A DNA stretch of 33,492 nucleotides from Chloroflexi bacterium UBA4730 (lineage in GTDB: Bacteria; Chloroflexota; Limnocylindria; P2-11E). Below the pieces are notes generated by a model. It searched no databases and was not told the DNA's origin. It saw only the letters and a program-made list of their open reading frames with translations. Shown here in pieces: positions 16,449 to 24,071 of this stretch; position 1 is the first letter of the stretch, and each line of letters opens with the position of its first letter. The translations under genes and the position numbers were made by a program. The stretch covers positions 65,056 through 98,547 of the forward strand of contig DHJC01000082.1 in NCBI GenBank assembly GCA_002404155.1, in the 5' to 3' direction.

Positions 16449-17522
16449 GTGGCACAGATCCGTCGCGCTGCGTGCCTGGCCTTGTGTTCGCTCGTCGTCC
16501 TGAGCGGCCTGCTCGTCGGCGGCCAGCCGGCGGCGGCTGCCGTGATCGTGTCGATGACCGTCCCGGGTGTCCCGTTTGTGAGCCAGCTGACCGAGCCGTC
16601 GCCCGCGGGGTGGTGGACCTCGACGACTCCGTACTGCGCCGCGGCCTCGAGCCTCTCGGTCATGGAGACCTTCGGCCTCGTGGCTCCCGCAACCGACCCC
16701 CTGCAGACGGTCTTCAAGATCGCCTACCAGGGCAACTCGCTCCGCAACGAGACCGGCCTGGACCCGGCCGGCGTGAGCTACCTGATGAAGTACTACGGCG
16801 GCGAGGGCCGCGTGCACATGTACACGAACAAGTGGATCGTCCTCACCGAGCTCGTCGGTCGCCTGAACGCGCGCGTCCCGGTGGTCATCTTCGCCGAGGC
16901 CGGCTATCACGCCGAGGTCGTCTACGGGTACCAGGCGAATTCCGCGACGGGCGAGATCACCGGCATCTACGCGCAGGACCCGCTCTCCGGCTTCCGTGGC
17001 CTCGTGTCGGCGAACGATTTCCTGTCGCAGTACCACTGGTGGGGCAGCAGCTTCAGCTCCGCCGGCACCCTCTGGCGCGGCAACTACGTGTTCGTGAGCT
17101 ACCGGGAGTTCGCCGGCGGGCCCACCCCGGCCGCGCGCTACGTGCCGACCTACCACTCCGCGTGGGTCGCGCAGAGCGGCTACCCGACGATGTCATTCGG
17201 CGGCACGGCGCAGGTGTGGGTGAAGGTCATGAACGCCGGCTCGGCGACCTGGACCAAGGGCACCTCGACCGAGGCACGCATCGGGATCGTGAACGACGAC
17301 CAGACACTCACCCAGCTCGGGATCGCCGATGGCTGGCCGCTCGCCAACCGGCCCGCGGTGCAGGCCGAGTCGGCCGTGCTGCCTGGGCAGACCGCGACCT
17401 TCACTTTCTCGGTGAAGGGCGTGCGCCTGGGGAGCTATCCGTTGCGGCTCCGTCCGGTGATCGACGGACTCACGTGGCTCGAAGACCAGGGGATCTTCCT
17501 CCAGATCACGGTCACGAACTAG
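16449..17522 (+). CDS. Secreted C39-like cysteine protease with Ig-like domain
   Basis: 357 residues. GTG 16449 is chosen because AAGGAG (16434-16439) lies 9 nt upstream and a signal peptide follows at once (RR, hydrophobic core, QPAAAA cleavage near residue 30). The catalytic domain (about 35-225) fits C39-like papain-fold peptidases: Cys63 in TPYCAAASS, His154 in GYHAEVVYG, Asp177 in AQDPLSG. The C-terminal part (about 235-357) resembles the NBR1-type Ig-like domain: YHSAWVAQSGYPTMSFGGTAQVWV and NAGSATWTKG. It is probably exported and acts at or outside the cell surface. The 16273-16448 gap before it holds a GACCGGTC palindrome (16372-16379) and a weak promoter-like TGTCAAGTT (16384-16392), nothing else. 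Confidence 0.82.
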   Translation: MAQIRRAACLALCSLVVLSGLLVGGQPAAAAVIVSMTVPGVPFVSQLTEPSPAGWWTSTTPYCAAASSLSVMETFGLVAPATDPLQTVFKIAYQGNSLRNETGLDPAGVSYLMKYYGGEGRVHMYTNKWIVLTELVGRLNARVPVVIFAEAGYHAEVVYGYQANSATGEITGIYAQDPLSGFRGLVSANDFLSQYHWWGSSFSSAGTLWRGNYVFVSYREFAGGPTPAARYVPTYHSAWVAQSGYPTMSFGGTAQVWVKVMNAGSATWTKGTSTEARIGIVNDDQTLTQLGIADGWPLANRPAVQAESAVLPGQTATFTFSVKGVRLGSYPLRLRPVIDGLTWLEDQGIFLQITVTN

Positions 17523-18442
17523 CTCGGTAGGCGAACACGACGGCCGGCGGACTCGACGAGTCCGTCGGCCGTGAGCGTCTTCACGAGCCGGCCGACCCGC
17601 CCATCACCAATCTTCTTCTGGAGTGCACGGACGGTCATGCCTCTCTCCGTCTCTACGAGAGCGCGCACGATCGCTCCACGTACGCGCCGGTCGGTGTCCT
17701 TGAATGCGGCGGGGCGTAGTGCTTGGTCCTGATGCCGGCCGGCGGCGCTCCTCTGCGCTTCCCGCTGCCGGGCCCCTCTGCCGAGGGAACCCCCGGCAGC
17801 GCCGCGCAGAGCAGTCGCCGCCGGCCCAGCATGACCGCGCGCGAAGTGGCAATCCGCATTTAAGGGACAGGCGTCGCATCTTGGCGCGGGCTTGCAGATC
17901 GTCGCGCCGAGATCCATGAGGGCGTGGTGCCAGAGATCGACGGAGCGGGTTGGCATCTCCCGAGCGTCGATCGCGACGGCTTCTCGTTCGGTCGCGACCC
18001 GTCCGAGATAGACGCGTCCCAGCACTCGCTTGATGTTCACGTCCGCGAAGGGCACGCGCCGACCGAAGGCGAAGCACGCGATCGCTCCGGCGGTGTAGGC
18101 GCCGATGCCGGGCAGCGCGTCCAGCTCCGCGACCGCCTCCGGCACCCCGCGCGGCGACATCCGCGCGATCCGATGCAGGTCGCGTGCGCGGCGGTTGTAG
18201 CCGAGCCCCGACCATTCGCGCAGGACGGCACCGAGCGGCGCCGCCGCCAGTGCCTTCAGCGTCGGGAAGCGCCGGACGAAGCGGTCGAACGCCGGCGTCA
18301 CGCGCGACGCCTGGGTCTGCTGCAGCATGACCTCGGAGACAAGCACCTTGTACGGGTCGTGCGTCCTGCGCCACGGCAGATCCCGCGCGGTACGGCGGTA
18401 ATGGGCCAAAAGCCGGGCGCTGACCGTGTATGATTTGCCCAC
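17519..18442 (-). CDS. mutY: A/G-specific adenine glycosylase
   Basis: 307 residues from GTG 18442, which lies 6 nt after a TACGGT box; upstream frame is noncoding. MutY removes adenine mispaired with 8-oxoguanine. Catalytic Glu37 (SEVMLQQTQ), helix-hairpin-helix LPGIGAYTAGAI (110-121) and catalytic Asp134 (FADVNIKRVLGR; usually DGN, here DVN) are present. The 4Fe-4S cysteines are 183, 189, 192 and 198: spacing x5-x2-x5, one residue short of the usual x6-x2-x5. There is no NUDIX domain; instead a winged-helix tail (TDRRVRGAIVRAL to the end) like actinobacterial MutY. The linker 200-250 is long and has poor GC at third positions, while a shifted frame (17653-17859) has high GC3, hinting at a compensated frame change. 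Confidence 0.9.
   Translation of the reverse strand: MGKSYTVSARLLAHYRRTARDLPWRRTHDPYKVLVSEVMLQQTQASRVTPAFDRFVRRFPTLKALAAAPLGAVLREWSGLGYNRRARDLHRIARMSPRGVPEAVAELDALPGIGAYTAGAIACFAFGRRVPFADVNIKRVLGRVYLGRVATEREAVAIDAREMPTRSVDLWHHALMDLGATICKPAPRCDACPLNADCHFARGHAGPAATALRGAAGGSLGRGARQREAQRSAAGRHQDQALRPAAFKDTDRRVRGAIVRALVETERGMTVRALQKKIGDGRVGRLVKTLTADGLVESAGRRVRLPS
18429..18434 (+). promoter_or_regulatory. Candidate -10 box for greA
   Basis: TATGAT, one mismatch from TATAAT, inside the 5' end of the divergent mutY gene. A start near 18441 would give a 93-nt greA leader that includes the hairpin at 18467-18489. No convincing -35 box was seen. Confidence 0.3.
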
Positions 18443-18454
18443 AAACCAACCGTA
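18443..18454 (-). promoter_or_regulatory. Candidate -10 box of leaderless mutY
   Basis: On the reverse strand TACGGT (18454 down to 18449) precedes GTG 18442 by 6 nt, with no Shine-Dalgarno sequence. Position and pattern match the other leaderless candidates. Confidence 0.4.
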
Positions 18455-18466
18455 CGCGGCGGAGCG

Positions 18467-18501
18467 CTGAGGGCCAAGGCGGCCTTCAGTGTTCTTTTTT
18501 T
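18467..18501 (+). terminator. Terminator-like hairpin in the greA leader
   Basis: CTGAGGGCC (18467-18475) pairs with GGCCTTCAG (18481-18489): 9 bp with one G-U pair, loop AAGGC. It is followed by a stretch with 9 T in 12 nt, including seven in a row (18495-18501). This is the layout of an intrinsic terminator, but it stands between the divergent mutY start and greA, so on the + strand it can act only on the greA leader or on an antisense RNA. Confidence 0.55.
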
Positions 18502-18533
18502 CCGGACCGCGACGCATTTCGGAGGCATCTTCT

Positions 18534-19001
18534 ATGAGCCCGGACAAACCGGTCCCGATCTCGGCGGACGGACTGAAGAAGCTCGAGGCCGAGCTCGAGG
18601 AGCTGCGCAACAACAAGCGGCAAGAGGTCGCGGAGCGTATCCACGCGGCCATGCAGTTCGGCGACTACTCGGAGAACTCCGAGCTCGAGCAGGCGAAGAA
18701 CGATCAGGCCTTCCTCGAGGGTCGCATCCTCACCCTCGAGCAGATGGTCAAGAACGCGGCGATCATCGACGAGAACGAGCACCACGAGATCGTCGAGATC
18801 GGCAGCCACGTCACGATCGAGCAGGACGGCGAGCGCGATCAGTACGTCATCGTCGGCTCTGCCGAAGCCGCGCCGGCCGAAGGCCGCATCAGCAACGAGT
18901 CGCCGGTCGGCAAGGCCCTCATCGGCCACAAGAAGGGTGATCTTGTCCGGGCTTCGGTGCCGCGCGGCGAGGTGGAGCTGAAGATCGTCGCCGTCCGCTA
19001 G
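18534..19001 (+). CDS. greA: Transcription elongation factor GreA
   Basis: 155 residues from ATG 18534, with GGAGG (18521-18525) 8 nt upstream. GreA enters the secondary channel of RNA polymerase and makes it cut back-tracked RNA. The N-terminal coiled coil carries the tip residues Asp44 and Glu47 in GDYSENSE, followed by EQAKNDQAFLEGRI; the C-terminal globular domain ends with VGKALIGHKKGD and ELKIVAVR. Length is normal. The stop codon abuts the lysS ATG. Its leader holds a terminator-like hairpin. Confidence 0.95.
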   Translation: MSPDKPVPISADGLKKLEAELEELRNNKRQEVAERIHAAMQFGDYSENSELEQAKNDQAFLEGRILTLEQMVKNAAIIDENEHHEIVEIGSHVTIEQDGERDQYVIVGSAEAAPAEGRISNESPVGKALIGHKKGDLVRASVPRGEVELKIVAVR

Positions 19002-20600
19002 ATGACGCAGACGCCGACCGACCGGGAGCTCTTCTGGGCCGACGCGGTCGCCGCATCGTTGCCGAAGGGCGTTCCCCACGTGATCCGCGACTCGAAGACG
19101 CCGTCGGGACCCGTGCCGATCTCCGCACTCCGCGGGCCGGTCATCACGGATGCGCTCTACCGCGCGTTCCACGAGCACGGCCTCGACGTGCGCTACGTGT
19201 TCACCATCGACGACTTCGATCCGATGGACTCGCAGTCGATGAAGCAGCAGGCCGGCATGGCCGAGCACATGGGCAAGCCGTTCTTCAAGATCCCGTCGCC
19301 CGAGGCGGGGAAGGACTTCGCTCGCTATCACGCCGAGCGGTTCCTCTCGACGTTCGAGCGCGTCGGCATCCACCCCCAGGAGATCCACTGGCTCCGCGAT
19401 CTGTACGGGTCCGGCGAGCTCGATCACGAGATCGCGCTCGTGCTCGGCAACGCCGACGTGGTGCGGCGCGTCTACGCAGCGGTGTCGAACGTCCAGAAGG
19501 ATGAGAGCTGGCTTCCGGTGTGGGTCATCTGCGAGAACTGCGGGCGGATCGGGACCACCCACGCGACGGACTTCGACGGCGACACGGTCGCCTACGAATG
19601 CCGCAAGGACTACGTGCGCTGGGCCGAGGGCTGCGGGCATCGCGGCCGCATCGCGCCGTTCAAAGGGAGCGCGAAGCTCCCGTGGAACCTCCAGTGGTGC
19701 GCGATGTGGGACCACTTCAACGTGACCTACGAAGAGGGCGGCAAGGATCTCCTCACCGCGGGAGGATCGCGCGACCGAGCGAACGAGCTCTACCGCGCGA
19801 TCTGGAAGCGCGAGCCGCCCGCCGGGCTCGTCCACGAGTTCTTCAACATCGGCGGCAAGAAGATGTCGACCTCCAAAGGCGTGGGTGCGTCCGCGGTCGA
19901 GCTCGTCGAGATCTACCCCGGCGAGATCGTGCGGTTCCTCCTCCTACGGACCCATCCCAAGCGCGCGGTCGAGTTCGACCCGGCGGGCAACACCCTGCCG
20001 CGCTTGTTCGACGAGTACGACCGCTGCGCCGATGCGTTCCTCGTGGATCCGCGCAGCGACTTCGGAAAGATCTGGAAGCTGTCGCAGGTGACCGAGGACG
20101 CCGCGCCCGTCGTCTTCCGGGTGCGCTTCGGTACCGTGGCCGACTGGCTGCAGATCCCGAGCATCGAGCCGCACGCGGAGGCCGCGAAGCGGAAAGCGGC
20201 GCCGCTCACCGCGGCCGAGACCGGGGACCTCGACAAGCGGATCGGGCTGGCGAAGATCTGGCTGGAGCGCTGGGCACCCGACGAGGCCCGATTCGCGGTG
20301 GCCTCAACGCTGCCGCCGGCGACCGCGACGTTAACCGAGCCGCAGCGCAGGTTCCTCGCGAGCGCGAAGGATGAGGTCGGGCGGATCACCGATCCGGAGC
20401 CGATGCAGGAGCGCCTGTACGAGATCGCGAAAGAGGTCGGTCTGGTGACGCCTGAGGGCAAAGTGAGCAAGGCGGCGTTCGAAGCCCTCTACTACGCCTT
20501 CATCGGACGAGCCGTTGGTCCACGGGCAGCCTGGATGCTCGTCACGTTGGATCCCGCATTCGTGCGGACCCGTCTGGATGAGGCGGCGCGCGCGAAGTGA
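19002..20600 (+). CDS. lysS: Class I lysyl-tRNA synthetase
   Basis: 532 residues. It charges tRNA-Lys; class I LysRS is typical of archaea and a minority of bacteria, unlike the common class II enzyme. The KMSKS loop is K287-MSTSK292. The HIGH region reads TPSGPVPISALRG (33-45), so the usual His-x-Gly-Asn positions carry other residues (see findings). A zinc-binding set lies at Cys177, Cys180, Cys200 and Cys211. FFNIGGKKMSTSKG and the C-terminal helical anticodon-binding part are as expected for about 530 residues. Adjacent to greA with no gap, and overlapping GH57 by GTGA. Confidence 0.93.
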   Translation: MTQTPTDRELFWADAVAASLPKGVPHVIRDSKTPSGPVPISALRGPVITDALYRAFHEHGLDVRYVFTIDDFDPMDSQSMKQQAGMAEHMGKPFFKIPSPEAGKDFARYHAERFLSTFERVGIHPQEIHWLRDLYGSGELDHEIALVLGNADVVRRVYAAVSNVQKDESWLPVWVICENCGRIGTTHATDFDGDTVAYECRKDYVRWAEGCGHRGRIAPFKGSAKLPWNLQWCAMWDHFNVTYEEGGKDLLTAGGSRDRANELYRAIWKREPPAGLVHEFFNIGGKKMSTSKGVGASAVELVEIYPGEIVRFLLLRTHPKRAVEFDPAGNTLPRLFDEYDRCADAFLVDPRSDFGKIWKLSQVTEDAAPVVFRVRFGTVADWLQIPSIEPHAEAAKRKAAPLTAAETGDLDKRIGLAKIWLERWAPDEARFAVASTLPPATATLTEPQRRFLASAKDEVGRITDPEPMQERLYEIAKEVGLVTPEGKVSKAAFEALYYAFIGRAVGPRAAWMLVTLDPAFVRTRLDEAARAK

Positions 20601-22276
20601 AGGGCAAGCTCGCCGTTGCGATCATCTGGCACATGCACCAGCCCTACTACAAGCACCCGCAGACCAGCGAGTTCGTCCTTCCCTGGGTGCGGTTGCACGC
20701 ATCAAAGGACTACCTCCACATGGCCCGTCTGCTGAACGAGTTCCCGCGGGTGAAGGTGAACTTCACGATGGTCCCGTCGCTCCGCGATCAGCTCGAGGAC
20801 TACGCCCGCGGCGCCGACGACGAGGACACCCGCGTGACCATGCGCACCGTCGAGGGGACCCTCACCGCGGACGAGCGGGCTCACATGCTCGCGCGGTTCT
20901 TCTCCATCCATCACGGAAACGTGATCGCGCAGCATGACGAGTACCGCCGGCTACTCCAGCTCGCGCTCGCGTCGAACGGCCGGCCGGAGCTCCTCTCCGA
21001 CGACTACTTCGTCGACCTGGCGCTCTGGTTCAACCTCGCGTGGATCGACCCGGACGACATCGCCGGCGACGAGCGGCTCCGGGCTCTGCGCGACCGGGCG
21101 CGCCGATTCACGCGCGAGGACGTGCACTACGTCATCGGCCGGCAGCGGTTCATGGCCTCCGGCGCGCCGCATCTGTACCGCAGCCTGGAGCGCGACGGGC
21201 GGATCGAGATCCTCACGACGCCCTACTACCACCCGATCCTGCCACTCATCATCGACACCGCCTCCGCCCGCCGCAGCGACCCGAACGCGCTCGTGCCGGA
21301 TCCGCCCTTCGCGTACCCGGACGATGCGCTCTACCAGCTGGAGGAGGCCGTCGTCTCACACGTGCGCGGGTTCGGCGTGAAGCCCCGCGGCGTGTGGCCG
21401 TCGGAGGGCGCCGTCTCACCCGAGGCCGCCGACGCGATCAAGCACGCGCGGATCGATTGGTTCGCGTCGGACGAGGGCGTACTGGGGCGGTCGGCGAACA
21501 TCACGTTCGAGCGCGACGACGTCGGGGCACTCGTGCACCCCCAGCTGCTCTACCAGCCGTTCCGGCTCGCGAACGGCGTCACCGCGCTGTTCCGCGACCG
21601 CGAGATCTCAGACCGGATCGGCTTCAGCTACGGCTCGATGAGCCCGCGCGACGCCGTGGGCGATCTCATCTGGAAGCTCGAGGCGGCGCGCGACCGACTC
21701 CCCGACGACGGCGGACCGTACATCGCCTCGATCATCCTCGACGGCGAGAACGCGTGGGAGGCGTACCCGAACAACGGGAATGACTTCCTGCGGACCCTCT
21801 ACGGCACGCTCGCGGCGGATGAGCGCTTCGAGACCGTGCGCGTGTCCGACTTCCTCGATGCGCATCCGGCGGTGGTGAAGCTGCCGACCCTGCACACCGG
21901 GTCGTGGATCGACGCCGACCTCAAGGTCTGGTCGGGTGAGCCTGCGCACCAGCGGGCGTGGCACATGCTCGAGCGGACCCGGCGGTTCGCGCAGGAGCAG
22001 TGGGGCTCGCTCCGCGAGATGCCCGCGAGCGTGCGGCAACCGCTCATGGTGGCCGAGGGCAGCGACTGGTTCTGGTGGTACTCGAGCCGCAACTCGAGTC
22101 CCGAGGACCGCGTGTTCGACGAGCTGTTCCGCGCGAACTGCGAAGTGATCTGGTGGTACGCGGGCGCGGAGCCGCCCGCCCAGCTGAAGCAGCCGCTGCT
22201 CGACCCATCCCGGATCGCGGCGGTGATCGGCGAGGGCGGGGCCATGCTGCCAGGCAAACGCGAGAGCTACGGGTGA
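20597..22276 (+). CDS. Glycoside hydrolase family 57 protein
   Basis: 559 residues from GTG 20597. GH57 enzymes are retaining alpha-glucan hydrolases, branching enzymes or transferases. Visible: IIWHMHQPYY (metal/substrate His12 and His14), the likely nucleophile Glu270 in VWPSEGAVSPE, the likely acid/base Asp382 in ILDGENAWE, and DWFWWYSSRN near the end, a block of the amylopullulanase-like branch. No signal peptide, so it probably acts on stored glycogen-like polymer in the cytoplasm. The exact activity cannot be told. It is locked by 4-nt overlaps between lysS and the methyltransferase. Confidence 0.9.
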   Translation: MKGKLAVAIIWHMHQPYYKHPQTSEFVLPWVRLHASKDYLHMARLLNEFPRVKVNFTMVPSLRDQLEDYARGADDEDTRVTMRTVEGTLTADERAHMLARFFSIHHGNVIAQHDEYRRLLQLALASNGRPELLSDDYFVDLALWFNLAWIDPDDIAGDERLRALRDRARRFTREDVHYVIGRQRFMASGAPHLYRSLERDGRIEILTTPYYHPILPLIIDTASARRSDPNALVPDPPFAYPDDALYQLEEAVVSHVRGFGVKPRGVWPSEGAVSPEAADAIKHARIDWFASDEGVLGRSANITFERDDVGALVHPQLLYQPFRLANGVTALFRDREISDRIGFSYGSMSPRDAVGDLIWKLEAARDRLPDDGGPYIASIILDGENAWEAYPNNGNDFLRTLYGTLAADERFETVRVSDFLDAHPAVVKLPTLHTGSWIDADLKVWSGEPAHQRAWHMLERTRRFAQEQWGSLREMPASVRQPLMVAEGSDWFWWYSSRNSSPEDRVFDELFRANCEVIWWYAGAEPPAQLKQPLLDPSRIAAVIGEGGAMLPGKRESYG

Positions 22277-23040
22277 GCGAGGGCAAACAGCGGCACGAAG
22301 CGACCCGGGTGAGCGTCGGCAGGATCGGCTGCGCGAGCGCGGTGCGCCCCGCGGACGACGCCGAGCTGCGCGGGCTCCGCGGTGAGCGGTACTTCCGTGG
22401 CAAGGATGTCCTCGACATCGGGACGGGCAACGGCCGGCTCAGCTGGCTCATCGCGCCGCTCGCCCGATCGGTGACCGGTCTCGATCCCGACGCCGACGCG
22501 ATCTCCGAGGCGCGTCGTGACGCGCGCAGGCGGGGCGTCCGCAACGCGACCTTCACGGTCGCGACCGCGCAGGACCTCGGGGTCGGGCGCGAGCGCTTCG
22601 ACACCGCGCTGTTCTCGTGGTCGCTCTGATGCATCAGCCGGACGGGCATGGTCGATGCCCTCTACGAAGCGCACCGAGCCGTGCGGCCGGGCGGCACGCT
22701 CATCGATCTTCGCCCTGACTCGGAACATCCGCCACGCGTGCTGCGCGGTCGCACTCCCGTCGGCGGCCTGCACGAGCGGCGCGACGCGATCGTCGACAAC
22801 CACCACAGCGACCGAGCCGTCGCGCGGGTGGTGCGGGAAGGACTGCTGAAGCCGCTCCGGGCAGGCCACTTCTGGTACGCATTGCCGAAGATGGACCTGC
22901 TGCGGCTGGATGCCTGGCTCGCGACGTCGCGTCGGATCGGTGGTTACACCCGCGGCACCCACGCGATCCTCCGGCGCGATCCATCGCGGCCGATCGTGGT
23001 CCGCCGCGCACTCGCATACGGCATCTACGAGCGGATCTAG
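22273..23040 (+). CDS. Class I SAM methyltransferase with in-frame TGA (candidate selenoprotein)
   Basis: Read through one TGA, 255 residues from GTG 22273 (GTGA overlap with GH57). Motif I is VLDIGTGNGRL (46-56); VTGLDPDADAI holds the acidic SAM ribose contact; RPGGTLIDLRP follows as expected. At codon 119 (22627-22629) a TGA interrupts FSWSL-*-CISRTGMVDAL. From memory, relatives read SWSLCCIP here, so TGA stands for the first Cys. The same frame continues without further stops and with normal codon use to TAG 23038. A selenocysteine-insertion-like hairpin follows the TGA. If TGA is only a nonsense mutation the gene is a pseudogene; translation could then restart at ATG 22648 and give just the C-terminal half. 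Substrate unknown. Confidence 0.75.
22630..22660 (+). promoter_or_regulatory. Candidate bacterial SECIS element
   Basis: GGGCAT (22644-22649) pairs perfectly with ATGCCC (22655-22660), leaving loop GGTCG. The loop GGTC starts 21 nt after the TGA. In E. coli fdhF, from memory, a 6-bp upper stem also carries loop GGUC starting 19 nt after its UGA, with one bulged U that is not seen here. SelB binds such a stem-loop to deliver Sec-tRNA. Confidence 0.6.
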
Positions 23041-24071
23041 TGCTGCAGTCTGATCGTGGCCACCCAGCGCCAGCGACCGGCGTCCTCGCGAAGGGACAGA
23101 TCGATGGAGCGCGCCGGCTGCCCGTCGCCGGACCACGCCGAACCGATCGCCGCGCTGCCGAGCGACGCATCGCCCTTCACCGGCTTCACGGCGACCGCGA
23201 CGGTCAATCCTGACGCGAACGCCGTCCGTAGGTCGGCCACTTCTTTCGCGCGCGTGACGAACGTGGCTCCCGCGTTCTCGAGGGCATTGCCGAAGCAATC
23301 GCTCATGAACGTCGCGAGCGCATCGGCGTCCTTGCGCGCGAAGCCGGCAGCCAGTCCGTTGACGACGTCGTCGAGCCCGCGTGGGGCTGGCGACGGCGTC
23401 GCGCCCAGACGCGCCGCCGCGAGCTCGTCGTCCGTGAGCAGACCGAACGACGCGGTGACCGCATCGGCCGCGCTCTTGAGCGACGGATCGGCATGCAGGT
23501 CAGTGCCCACGGCCCACATCCGTCCCGTGTCCGCGAAGACGTACGTGCCGCCCGGAACGAGCTGCACGGCGGCCCGTCCCGCGAAGCGGACGTCCTGCAG
23601 GGCCGTCCCGGCCGTCGTGCCGATCTTGCCCATCTCGATCCACTGGCGAGGGCTCAGGCCCCCCTTGTTGTCGGTCACGGTCACTCCGACCGACGCGTAC
23701 TGGTGGCCGACGTCAGTGCCGGTCTCGTGCAGCTCGTCCACCACCACGAAATCCGCGCGCCCGATGTAGATGCCGCCATCGGTCCGCGGCGGCTCGTTGC
23801 ACGACGACGGACGCCACGGATCGGGCAGGTCGAGCTTGAACCCCATGTCGCGATCGATGAACGTGCGCAACGTGGGGGCCGCTGAGGCCGAGGGCAGCGT
23901 CGCGGGCTGGCGCGCCGGGCTCGCGCTCGGTGACGCGCCACGCGCGGCGACCGACCCGGCCGAGCCGCAGGCGGCCAGCAACAGAACGGCGGCAAGGGCG
24001 ATGGCGCGCACCCACGAACGAGCGCACGCGCCCCGCCAGGTGCCTACCCGAGCCACGCCGCGGCTTCCCAC
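23037..24071 (-). CDS. Probable lipoprotein of unknown function
   Basis: 344 residues from GTG 24071, or 324 from GTG 24011, which would give a neat short lipoprotein signal (RAIALAAVLLLAAC; Cys35 or Cys15). A Ser/Pro/Ala-rich linker follows, then two domains: a beta-rich one (about 68-215, starting FIDRDMGFKLDLPDPWRP), and a smaller one (about 230-340) that begins LDDVVNGLAAGFARKDADALATF, like an NTF2-type fold (inference). No enzyme motif seen. It is tail-to-tail with the methyltransferase, sharing CTAG at 23037-23040, and lies just downstream of the glycosyltransferase on the same strand. Confidence 0.75.
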   Translation of the reverse strand: MGSRGVARVGTWRGACARSWVRAIALAAVLLLAACGSAGSVAARGASPSASPARQPATLPSASAAPTLRTFIDRDMGFKLDLPDPWRPSSCNEPPRTDGGIYIGRADFVVVDELHETGTDVGHQYASVGVTVTDNKGGLSPRQWIEMGKIGTTAGTALQDVRFAGRAAVQLVPGGTYVFADTGRMWAVGTDLHADPSLKSAADAVTASFGLLTDDELAAARLGATPSPAPRGLDDVVNGLAAGFARKDADALATFMSDCFGNALENAGATFVTRAKEVADLRTAFASGLTVAVAVKPVKGDASLGSAAIGSAWSGDGQPARSIDLSLREDAGRWRWVATIRLQH

